NCBI RefSeq assembly: GCF_017308975.1
Contig: NZ_JADWPD010000051.1
Location: 1 to 51,055 of the forward strand
DNA from: Amycolatopsis sp. MtRt-6
GTDB taxonomy: Bacteria; Actinomycetota; Actinomycetes; Mycobacteriales; Pseudonocardiaceae
Direction: 5' to 3'
DNA: 51,055 bases
In this document: positions 16,427 to 24,300 of the stretch, one piece after another
Numbering within the stretch: the stretch's first letter is position 1
Layout of the letters: each line of letters opens with the position of its first letter
Made by a program: the position numbers and the translations under genes
The notes under the pieces: generated by a model
What the model saw: only the letters and a program-made list of their open reading frames with translations
Told to the model about the DNA's origin: nothing
Databases searched by the model: none

Positions 16427-17296
16427 CTAATCTGCCATGACGCCCGCGAACTCGACGACGTGGCGGGCCAGCACGGCGGGCTGGTCCTCGGACAGGAAGG
16501 TGTAGGAGTCCGGCACCGCCACGAGTTTCGCGTCCGGCAGCAGGGCGGCGAGCCGGTGGGCCAGCCGGATCGGGAACAGCTTGTCGTCGGTCGCCCACGC
16601 GAGCAGCACCGGCCGGTCGAACGTCCGCAGCGCCTCGGCGGCGGCCAGCGTGTGCCGCGGGTGCACGTCCCGCAGCAGTTTCCGCAGGTCGCGCCGCACC
16701 CCGGCGGACTTCCGCAGCGGTGCGAGGTAGGCCTGCGCGACAGCGTCCGGCAACGGCCGCTTGGTCACCCAGCCGAACAGGAGCGGTGAGGGGTGGAGCG
16801 CGCGGATCCGCAGCAGCTGCCCGAGCACGGCCATGGAGCCGGGGATCCGGGCGAGCGGCGGCAGGAACCGGAAGATCGGCGGGAAGAAGTACTCGAAGCA
16901 GTCCGACGGCGTGAGCACGACCCGCCCGACCCGCTCCGGACGGCGGCTGAGCAGGATCTGCGTCAGCGCGCCGCCGGTGTCGTTCGCGACGAGGGTGACG
17001 TCCCGCAGGTCGAGCGCGTCGAGGAAGTCCGCGATGACGTCGGCGTTGCCGACGGGGGAGAGGTCGGCGTCCGCACGCATGGGGATGTCGTGCGCGCCCA
17101 GCGGCAGATCGGGAGCGAGGCACCGGAACCCGGCCGCGGCGACGTCGGGCACCACCTTCCGCCACAGTTCGGCGTTCGTGAGCACCCCGTGGACGAACAC
17201 CACCGGCGCTCCGGTGCCTCGCTCGCAGTACCGCACTTCGCCGGCGGGCAGCCGGACGCGGTGCTCCTGACCCAGTGATTCGCTGCGCTTCGTCAT
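16427..17296 (-). CDS. Alpha/beta hydrolase with Asp nucleophile (dehalogenase/epoxide-hydrolase-like)
   Basis: A 289-residue alpha/beta hydrolase. The oxyanion motif is FVHGVL, and the nucleophile elbow reads LVANDTGGA, placing Asp (D106) where esterases have Ser. That pattern is typical of the haloalkane dehalogenase/epoxide hydrolase branch. The acid position lies in WATDDKLFP (about 237). The usual catalytic His near the C terminus ('GHF...EDQP') is instead DSYTFLSEDQP, so Thr occupies the His position; catalysis may be altered or absent. ATG 17296 is followed immediately upstream by a TetR-type operator. It is the first gene of a two-gene operon with the TetR regulator. Confidence 0.85.
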   Translation of the reverse strand: MTKRSESLGQEHRVRLPAGEVRYCERGTGAPVVFVHGVLTNAELWRKVVPDVAAAGFRCLAPDLPLGAHDIPMRADADLSPVGNADVIADFLDALDLRDVTLVANDTGGALTQILLSRRPERVGRVVLTPSDCFEYFFPPIFRFLPPLARIPGSMAVLGQLLRIRALHPSPLLFGWVTKRPLPDAVAQAYLAPLRKSAGVRRDLRKLLRDVHPRHTLAAAEALRTFDRPVLLAWATDDKLFPIRLAHRLAALLPDAKLVAVPDSYTFLSEDQPAVLARHVVEFAGVMAD

Positions 17297-17306
17297 GCGG
17301 GCCAGG

Positions 17307-17331
17307 TTACATACATGGTGTATGTATGTAA
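17307..17331. promoter_or_regulatory. TetR-type operator
   Basis: Arms TTACATACAT (17307-17316) and ATGTATGTAA (17322-17331) are perfect inverted repeats around five bases. A second register, TACATACA-TGG-TGTATGTA, overlaps it. It begins 11 bases upstream of the hydrolase start, where binding would block transcription. Its AT-rich sequence stands out sharply from the local GC content. Confidence 0.85.
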
Positions 17332-17838
17332 ATCAGTCGGGCGGCGACGGTGAACCGGGTCCGGTGGTGGCGAGGCTGTTCGGCGGGGGAAGCCCGGGTG
17401 TCGAGGACGAGCGTGCCGCCGGAGGTGCGGAGGGTGGCCGCGCCGCCGACGGCGAGGAGGCGCACGCCGGTTCCGGCCAGGCCGTTGAGCGGGCTCCGGG
17501 TGGTGCCGGCGAGGCCGGCTTCCCGGCCCGGCCCGGCGCGGGCGGGTCGCCGCTACGGGTGTCCACAGTGGACCCGGCTGCCGCGCTGTGACGGTGCCTG
17601 GAATGCGGTGGTGCCCCGGGACTTGGCTTCGGGGAAAGGTCGGATCCGGGGGCACCACCGCCCGCGGGACAGCTGACACGGTGCCCTGCGGTGGACTCAC
17701 CCTACGAACCGGCGGGAGTGCTGACCAGGGCCTCGATGCGGTGTAGAAGGTTTGTCGCCCGGTCGGTCACCGGCCTACCCAGAGTAGGTCCCGTCCGGCC
17801 GCGCGGGCTCCTCGCGGGTTGACCCGTAAGTGGTGTGC
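17332..17838. other. Gap of ~500 bases without a convincing gene
   Basis: Open frames exist on both strands but none has a start, ribosome site or recognisable motif together. Contents: one exact copy of GTCCACNGTGGAC at 17561-17573, and a large stem with 13-bp arms GCGGTGGTGCCCC (17605-17617) and GGGGCACCACCGC (17649-17661) around 31 bases. A minus-strand frame (about 17350-17560) has mildly protein-like sequence, but I could not assign it. Confidence 0.5.
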
Positions 17839-17864
17839 ACTTAACGTTAAGTTGAAACTTCAAC
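17839..17864. promoter_or_regulatory. Two abutting palindromes upstream of VOC gene
   Basis: ACTTAACGTTAAGT (17839-17852) is a perfect 14-bp palindrome. GTTGAAACTTCAAC (17851-17864, 6-bp arms, 2-nt spacer) overlaps its last two bases. Both lie 22-47 bases upstream of the VOC start in an AT-rich patch, which is typical of an operator for a MarR-, TetR- or LysR-type regulator. No regulator gene is adjacent. Confidence 0.6.
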
Positions 17865-17885
17865 CGATTTGCCCGTGGAGCCTTG

Positions 17886-18404
17886 ATGTCGATCTTCCGC
17901 CTGAACCACGCCGTGCTCTACGTCCGGGACCTGGCCGAAAGCGTGGCGTTCTACCGGGACGTGCTCGGCTTCGGGTACACCGACGGCGGTGATGCCCACC
18001 GCGGCGCGGCGTTCCTGCGGGCACCGGGGTCGGTCAACGACCACGACCTCGGCCTCTTCGAAATCGGCGCGGACGCCGCGGATTCGGGTGCCGGGCGGAC
18101 GTCGGTGGGGCTGTACCACCTGGCGTGGGAGGTCGACACCCTCGGGGACCTCGAGCGGCTCGCCGCCCGGCTCACCGAAGCGGGCGCGCTGGTCGGCTCG
18201 TCCGACCACGGAACCACGAAGTCCTTGTACGCCAAGGATCCCAGCGGGCTGGAATTCGAGGTCGTCTGGATCATCCCCCGGGAACTGCTGACCGACGCGG
18301 ACCGGACGAAGAGCGCGTCGACCGGTCGGCTCGACCTCGCGGCGGAGCTGGCGAAGTACGGTCCCGACGCGCGCAGCGGCGTCGGGATTTCCCGCCCCTC
18401 CTAG
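17886..18404 (+). CDS. VOC family protein (glyoxalase/extradiol dioxygenase-like)
   Basis: A 172-residue vicinal-oxygen-chelate protein. The beta-alpha-beta-beta-beta pattern is clear: LNHAVLYVRDLAESVAFYRDVLGF at the N terminus and LYHLAWEVDTLGDLERL plus KDPSGLEFEVVW in the second half. Candidate metal ligands are H8, H78 and E123 or E125, so a metal-dependent enzyme (ring-cleavage dioxygenase or glyoxalase-type) is more likely than a bleomycin-binding protein. A GGAG site lies upstream of ATG 17886. Its TAG stop is shared with the convergent DoxX gene (CTAG), and the two may be functionally linked, since DoxX proteins often neighbour redox or aromatic-compound genes. Confidence 0.85.
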   Translation: MSIFRLNHAVLYVRDLAESVAFYRDVLGFGYTDGGDAHRGAAFLRAPGSVNDHDLGLFEIGADAADSGAGRTSVGLYHLAWEVDTLGDLERLAARLTEAGALVGSSDHGTTKSLYAKDPSGLEFEVVWIIPRELLTDADRTKSASTGRLDLAAELAKYGPDARSGVGISRPS

Positions 18405-18826
18405 GCTGTGGCGCGGGCGCGGGCCGGTTCCGACGTCCGCTGGCGGACGGCCAGGTTGCCGAGGGCGAAGCGGCCAGGACCGATGAACGCGACGAGGAGC
18501 AGCGACCAGCAGAACATCGCGGCCAGTTCGCCGCCGTTCTGGATCGGGAACAGCGCGGCCGGCAGGTGGACGACGAAGTACGCGTAGGCCATCGAGCCGG
18601 AGCCGAGCACGGCGGCGATCCGGGAGCCGAGGCCGACGCAGACGAGCGCGCCGCACACGAGCTGGATGACCGCGGCCCACCAGCCGGGCCAGGCCCCGAC
18701 AGCGGCGGTGGACTTCGCGCCGAACAGGCCGAACAGCGTCTTGAGGCCGTGACAGGCGAACAGGAAACCGATGACGATGCGGTAGAGCCCGATGACGTGG
18801 TCACGGGCTTGGTCCAGGCGATGCAT
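18401..18826 (-). CDS. DoxX family membrane protein
   Basis: A 141-residue protein with four predicted spans: YRIVIGFLFACHGLKTLFG, WWAAVIQLVCGALVCVGL, an Ala/Tyr/Phe-rich third span, and MFCWSLLLVAFIGPG. The pattern GFLFACHGLKTLFGLFG and GGELAAMFCWSLLL are typical of DoxX/DoxD-like proteins, which are membrane subunits of unclear redox function. The stop overlaps the stop of the VOC gene on the other strand. Confidence 0.85.
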   Translation of the reverse strand: MHRLDQARDHVIGLYRIVIGFLFACHGLKTLFGLFGAKSTAAVGAWPGWWAAVIQLVCGALVCVGLGSRIAAVLGSGSMAYAYFVVHLPAALFPIQNGGELAAMFCWSLLLVAFIGPGRFALGNLAVRQRTSEPARARATA

Positions 18827-19287
18827 GGTGCCTCCGGTGAGCGGGAGAGGGCGGCATCGAACCGGCCGGCGGTGGCGCCGGCCATGTGCGAATTCCGGTC
18901 ACTCAGATATACCGCTCGTGGAGAGTTGCCACAAGCACCAAATGTCGTGTAAGCGGCTTTCGAAAATAGGGGTTCCGCAGCGCCGCCGACCAGGTGGCCT
19001 TGGCTGCCAAGGAAAAGCCGCCGTACGGGTGATCTTCACGCTGTGGTCCAGACCGCCGGATAATCGGGCCCGCTCTTTCGCGATTATTTTCGAGTCTTTC
19101 GATGTGGCTGCTTAACGGTGAACTTAACAAAATAGCGGGATCCGAATGTCGTATGTCGTGCACCCGAATGGCCGGTCGATATCCGATGTGGACGAGCGGC
19201 GGCCGCCGGCGGCTCCTGACCGCGGACGTTCGACTTGATCGACACGTTCCGCGGACGTGCTGATCCACGACCCCGTAGAGTGGCTCC
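18827..19287. other. Intergenic region between divergent DoxX and PucR genes
   Basis: About 460 bases, distinctly lower in GC between 18900 and 19160. It should hold both promoters. Visible elements: an interrupted palindrome CCTTGGCTGCCAAGG at 18998-19012; a direct repeat of CTTAAC at 19111 and 19123; and a direct repeat of CCGCGGACGT at 19220-19229 and 19249-19258, close to the PucR start and possibly autoregulatory. No gene is convincing. Confidence 0.5.
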
Positions 19288-20553
19288 ATGGTGGACGAAG
19301 AAGTCGTCTCGGAGCGCATCCGGCAGATCGCCGCCACCCTCGAGGGGCGCGCGGGCGAACTCACCGGGACGCTGGTCCAGCTGTACGCCACCGATCTGCC
19401 GCAGCTGGTCAACGACGACGAGCGGATGGTGAGCCTGCTCTCGGCGAGCGTGTACCAGAACATCGAGACCGCGCTGCAGATCTTCCGGCACGGCATCGAC
19501 CCGGCGACCGTCGAGCCGCCGGCCGCGGCGATGGAGTACGCCCGGCGGCTGGCGCAGCGCGGCACCCCGGTGTTCGACCTGATCCGCGCGTACGACCTCG
19601 GGCAGGCCGCGATGCTCGACTTCGGGTTCGAGGAGTGCACCCGGCTGGTCGACGACGCGGCGCTGCTCGGGGCCATGATGCGCCGGCTGCTGCGGGTCGC
19701 CTACGAGTTCATCACCCGGGTCGTCCGCCAGCTCGTCGGCGTCTACCAGGACGAACGCGACCGCTGGCTGCTCAACCGCAGTGCCGCGCGGGCGGCGAAG
19801 GTGGCGGACCTGCTCGACGGCAACGGCGGACCGCCCGACGTCGACGCGGCCGAAGCGGTCATCGGCTACCGCCTGCGCGGCACCCACGTGGGCATGATCG
19901 TCTGGCACGCTTCGGAGGCCTTCGTCGACGACGCGCTGTCACTGCTGGAGTCGGTCGCGGGCGCGGTGTTCGAGCGCGTCCGCGGGCAGGGGCGGCCGCT
20001 GTTCGTGCCCCGCGACGAGGCCAGCGCCTGGGTGTGGCTCCCGCTCGCGCCGGGCACGTCGGTCGGCCGCGAGCAGCTCGACGCGGCGCTCGCGGAAGCC
20101 GCAGCCGGCGTGCGGGTGACCGTCGGCGACCCGGGCACCGGCGTCGACGGCTTCCGCGACACCCACCAGCAGGCCCGCCGGGTGCACGCGCTGGCGCTGG
20201 CCGCGGGGGAGCACTGCGACCGCGTGCTGACGTTCCGCGAGGTCGGCACGGTGGCGCTGATGACGAGCGACCTCAACGCGGCCCGCCTGTGGGTCGCGAG
20301 CACGCTCGGGCCCCTGGCCGCCGACGAGGAGAACTGCGGGCGGCTGCGCGAGACGCTGCAGGTGTTCCTGACCACCGGCGGCAGCTACACGGCGGCGGCC
20401 GCCGAGCTGACGATGCACAAGAACTCGGTGCAGTACCGCGTCCGCAAGGCGCAGGAGCTGCTGCCCCGCGGCCTCGCCGAGGGACGGCTGGACATCGAGC
20501 TGGCGCTCGCCCTCTGCCGCCGCCTGGGCGCGGCCGTGCTCTCGCCGGGGTGA
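19288..20553 (+). CDS. PucR family transcriptional regulator
   Basis: A 421-residue regulator of the PucR/CdaR type. The N-terminal half (MVDEEVVSERIRQIAATLEG to about residue 165) is a helical RsbRD-like sensor domain, the middle is a GGDEF-like degenerate domain, and the C terminus carries the HTH_30 motif: LQVFLTTGGSYTAAAAELTMHKNSVQYRVRKAQEL. Such proteins are usually activators of catabolic or secondary-metabolite genes. It is the closest complete regulator to the NRPS/PKS operon, but a terminator, a small gene and about 700 bases intervene, so control of the cluster is only a possibility. Confidence 0.88.
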   Translation: MVDEEVVSERIRQIAATLEGRAGELTGTLVQLYATDLPQLVNDDERMVSLLSASVYQNIETALQIFRHGIDPATVEPPAAAMEYARRLAQRGTPVFDLIRAYDLGQAAMLDFGFEECTRLVDDAALLGAMMRRLLRVAYEFITRVVRQLVGVYQDERDRWLLNRSAARAAKVADLLDGNGGPPDVDAAEAVIGYRLRGTHVGMIVWHASEAFVDDALSLLESVAGAVFERVRGQGRPLFVPRDEASAWVWLPLAPGTSVGREQLDAALAEAAAGVRVTVGDPGTGVDGFRDTHQQARRVHALALAAGEHCDRVLTFREVGTVALMTSDLNAARLWVASTLGPLAADEENCGRLRETLQVFLTTGGSYTAAAAELTMHKNSVQYRVRKAQELLPRGLAEGRLDIELALALCRRLGAAVLSPG

Positions 20554-20571
20554 GTTTGGTGTCCCGGACCA

Positions 20572-20598
20572 CCGGGGCCCAAGATCGTTGGGCCCCGG
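20572..20598 (+). terminator. Hairpin terminator after PucR gene
   Basis: Perfect 11-bp arms CCGGGGCCCAA (20572-20582) and TTGGGCCCCGG (20588-20598) with loop GATCG, 18 bases after the stop. Confidence 0.9.
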
Positions 20599-20639
20599 AC
20601 ACGAAGCCGGCCCGCTGATCTTCCTTTACGGTCACCCTC

Positions 20640-20888
20640 ATGGGTGAGAACGGTGGGATGCTCGCACTGGTGCGGCTACGCCGAGGCGTCGTCGGCGAGA
20701 GCAGACGCGTCTGTCACCTGATCCCCGTGCCCGCCGGCCCGGTGCCGGACCACCTGACGGCACTGTGCGGGGAGGCGATCTGCCCGGGGGAGGCCGAGGT
20801 TCTGGACGGGCTGCGCGGGATGCCGTGCCACGCGTGCCTGGTGCGCAGCGCGCCGCCGGGGCCGGGGCTGCTGGCCCACGCGGGCTGA
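20640..20888 (+). CDS. Small Cys-rich protein, possible zinc-binding
   Basis: An 82-residue protein with five Cys and several His arranged as RVCHLIP, TALCGEAICPG and MPCHACLV. The LTALCG...C...PCHAC pattern resembles small actinomycete proteins whose two CxxC-like pairs probably bind zinc, but I do not know a function. ATG 20640 lies 42 bases after the PucR terminator, and its own terminator follows 11 bases after the stop, so it is monocistronic. Confidence 0.6.
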   Translation: MGENGGMLALVRLRRGVVGESRRVCHLIPVPAGPVPDHLTALCGEAICPGEAEVLDGLRGMPCHACLVRSAPPGPGLLAHAG

Positions 20889-20899
20889 GCCGATCCTCG

Positions 20900-20932
20900 A
20901 GCCCGGCACGACCACGGTCGTCGTGCCGGGCT
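20900..20932 (+). terminator. Hairpin terminator before the NRPS/PKS promoter region
   Basis: Perfect 13-bp arms AGCCCGGCACGAC (20900-20912) and GTCGTGCCGGGCT (20920-20932) with a 7-nt loop. It separates the small Cys-rich gene from the biosynthetic operon. Confidence 0.88.
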
Positions 20933-21285
20933 TCGGCGCGCCTTGACGCTCGCCGTCCAGTGTGGACTCGGATGCGCGAACCCGTGGCTGAATCGATTTC
21001 GTGAAATGCGCTCCCCGTGTGCCACGAAACAAAGCGGGTGAAAACGGTTGTCGGTGAATATCCGACCAAATGTGTCCGGGGAATTCTCGGTGATCACCAT
21101 CCGTAGTCGATCGACTGTCCACAGTGGTATTCAGGGTCGCCGTCGCTGTGGATGGCGTGGGAAACTGGTGCTACCGGCTCAGGATCGATAGGTCATTCGG
21201 CTGAACTCTGCGGATTGCGTACCCAAGTACGGCGTCGTGACCCTTAACCTTGCGTGATTCTTCGTCAATCGCACTGGGGAGTGAG
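20933..21285 (+). promoter_or_regulatory. Promoter/leader region of the NRPS/PKS operon
   Basis: This 350-base stretch is lower in GC than the flanking genes and contains no gene. It must carry the operon promoter, since a terminator precedes it. Two near-copies of the GTCCACNGTGGAC palindrome occur (20955-20967 and 21117-21128), and a small interrupted palindrome CGTAC-CCAA-GTACG lies at 21218-21231, about 55 bases before the first start codon. I cannot name a -10/-35 pair with confidence. Confidence 0.5.
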
Positions 21286-21354
21286 ATGAAGTCGACGTCA
21301 CCACCTTGGTTTCCGCGCGCCCATTCGCCGTCGGGGGCCTACTGCCGGCGATGA
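21286..21354 (+). CDS. 22-residue upstream ORF coupled to the first NRPS gene
   Basis: ATG 21286 is preceded by GGGGAG four bases upstream, the best ribosome site in the region. The frame (starting MKSTSPPWFPRAHSP) encodes 22 residues and its TGA overlaps the NRPS ATG as ATGA. The NRPS start itself has no good ribosome site, so it may depend on translation of this peptide. It looks neither like MbtH nor like a signal peptide. It may be a leader for coupling or attenuation, or an artefact of a short frame. Confidence 0.45.
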   Translation: MKSTSPPWFPRAHSPSGAYCRR

Positions 21355-24300
21355 CGCAAGCCGGTTGTCTCAGACGTTTCGCGGAAATCGCCCGGCTGTC
21401 GCCCGATCGGATCGCTGTCCTCGCCGACGGCGAGGCGGTGAGCTACGGCAGGCTCGCCGCGCTGGCCGGCGGGCACGCCGCGCGGCTGCTCGATGCCGGG
21501 GTCCGGCCGGGGGAGTTCGTCGGCCTGGTCACCGGGCACGGCACGGCGGCCGTCTCCGCCATCCTCGGCACGCTCGCGGCGGGGTGCGCCTACGTCCCGC
21601 TCGACCCGACGTTCCCGCGGGACCGCCTCGCCCACCAGGTCGCGGCCGCCCGGGTGGCCGCCGTGCTGGCCGATCCCGGGCACCTCGACCTGGCGGAAGC
21701 CCTGTGCCGCCCCGGCGCCGCCCGCGTCGTGCCGTCGGGAAAGGACACCGCGCCGCTGCCGGTGCCCGATCCCGGCCCGGACACGCCGGCCTACGTGCTG
21801 TTCACCTCCGGCTCCACCGGGACGCCGAAGGCGGTCGCGCAGACCCACCGCAACCTGCTGCACGTCGTGGACAACCAGATCGCGACGCTCGGCATCACCG
21901 CCGCCGACCGGGTCAGCCTGCTGGCCTCCTTCGGCTTCGACGCGGCCATCCCCGACCTCTACCCGGCGCTGCTGACCGGCGCCACCGTGGTGCCGGTCGA
22001 CGTCCGCGCGCACGGCGTGGCCCACGCCGCCCGCGAGCTCGCGCGGCACGCGGTGACCGTCTACCACTCGACGCCCACCGTCTACCGCTACCTGCTCGAC
22101 GCCCTCGACGGCGACCTGCCCTCGGTGCGGACCGTCCTGCTGGGCGGCGAGCAGGCCACCTACGCCGACGTCCGCCGCGGCCGGTTCGCCCCCGGGTGCG
22201 TGTTCGTCAACGGCTACGGCGCCACCGAAGTCACCTTCGCCGCGCAGTACCGGCTGACCGCCGCCGACGTCGGGGAAACCGCCACCGGCCCGCTGCCCAT
22301 CGGGACCGCGCTGCCCGGCTACACGCTCACCGTGCTCGACGGCGGTGAGCTCGAAGTCAGCGGCGAGTACCTGGTCGACGGCTACTTCGACGAGCCGAGC
22401 CCGGCCTTCGGCACCCGGGGCGGCGTCCGCAGCTACCGCACCGGCGATCTCGGCCGGGTCCTCCCGGACGGGAACCTGGTCTGCCTCGGCCGGCTCGACC
22501 GGCAGGTCAAGGTGCGCGGGTTCCGGATCGAGCTGACCGAGGTCGAAGCCCGGCTCGCCGAACTGCCCGAAGTGGCCGAAGCCCGCGCCATCGTCCGCGA
22601 CGGCGAACTGCTCGCCTACGTCGTCCCGGCGGCGGGGAGCCGTCCGGACGGGACGGCGCTGCGGGCCGCGCTGGCCGAGGTGCTGCCCGGGCACGCGGTG
22701 CCCACGGCCGTCACCGCGGTCCCGGCGTTCCCGCTCACCGTCAGCGGCAAGCTCGACGAGGAAGCGCTTCCGGACCCCCGGCCGGCCGCGGGTCTGGAAG
22801 CGGCCGGGCCGATGACGCCGGCGCAGCGCCGGGTGCACGCGATCTGGTGCGCGGTGCTCGGGCACGACCGGATCGGCACCACGGACGCGTTCTTCGACGT
22901 CGGCGGCCATTCCCTGCTGCTGGGCACGGTTCAGCAGCGGCTGGCCGCGGAGTTCGGGGCCGAGATCCCGCTGCTGGACCTGCTGGAGCACCCGACGGTC
23001 GCGGCGCAGGCCGCCTACCTCGAACCGTCCACTTCGGACGCCGAGCCGGCCGCCACGGGCGAAGGGGGCGAGGCCGAACCCGGCGGTGACCTGATCGCCG
23101 TCGTCGGGCTCGCCTGCCGGTTCCCCGGCGCGCCGGACGCCGGCGCGTTCTGGTGGAACCTCTGCGCGGGCACCGACGCGATTCACGACTACACCGACGA
23201 CGAGCTGGCCGCGCTCGGCATCGGCCCGGGCCTGCGGGCCGACCCGGCACACGTGCGGGCCGGGGGCCGGCTCGACGGCGTCGAGGACTTCGACGCCGGG
23301 TTCTTCGGGTTCACCGCGGAGGAAGCCGCGCTGACCGACCCGCAGCACCGGCTCTTCCTGGAGACGGCGTGGCGCGCCCTGGAAGACACGGGCCGGGACC
23401 CGGCGCGCGAACACGGCCCGGTCGGCGTGTTCACCGCCACGAGCGTGAACCGGTACTTCCTGTTCCACCTGTTCGGGAACCCGGCCGTCACCGGAGACGT
23501 CGACCCCGACGACTGGGAGGGCAGGCTGCCCGGCCGGCAGCTCGCCGACCACCTGCCCGGCCAGGTGGCCTACCGGCTGGGCCTGACCGGGCCCGCGGTG
23601 GCCGTCCAAAGTGCCTGTTCCAGCTCGCTCGCCGCGGTCGGGCTGGCCGCGCAGAGCCTCGCCGAATACCGCTGTGACCTGGCGATCGCCGGCGGGGTGA
23701 GCGTGACGTGGCCGCGGTACCGCGCCGGCGGGATGGCTTCGCCGGACGGCCGCTGCCGGTCGTTCGACATCGCGGCCGACGGCGCCGGGTTCGGCTCGGG
23801 CGCCGGGGTCGTGGTGCTGCGGCGGCTGTCCGACGCGCTCGCCGACCGTGACCACATCCACGCCGTGCTGCCCGGCTGGGCGATGACCAACGACGGCGCC
23901 GACCGTGCCGGGTACGCCGTGCCGAGCCCGGCGGGCCAGGCGGCGGCGATCGCCGAAGCACTGGCCGTCGCCGACGTCGACCCGGCCGAGGTCCGGCTGG
24001 TCGAGGCGCACGGCAGCGGCACCCCGCTGGGCGACGCCATCGAGGTGGCCGCGCTCAACCGGGTGTACCGGGACGTCCCGGCCGGCTCCTGCGCGCTCGG
24101 CTCGGTCAAGACGAACATCGGGCACCTCGACGCGGCCGCCGGGGTGGCCGGGCTGATCAAGGCGGTGCTTTCGGTGCGGCACGGCGTGATCCCGCCGAAC
24201 CTGCACTTCACCGCGCCGCATCCGGAGGTCGACCTGGCCGGCGGGCCGTGCTACGTGCCGGTCAAGGCCGCGGACTGGCCGGCGGTGCCACGGCGGGTGG

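Noticed and set aside
17350..17560. Minus-strand frame with protein-like text (GTTRSPLNGLAGTGVRLLAV)
   Set aside because: No start codon with ribosome site, no family recognised, and it runs into the TetR operator; treated as unassigned intergenic DNA.
19288..20553. PucR gene as pathway-specific activator of the NRPS/PKS operon
   Set aside because: It is followed by a terminator and a separate monocistronic gene. No shared operator could be found, so the link is not claimed.
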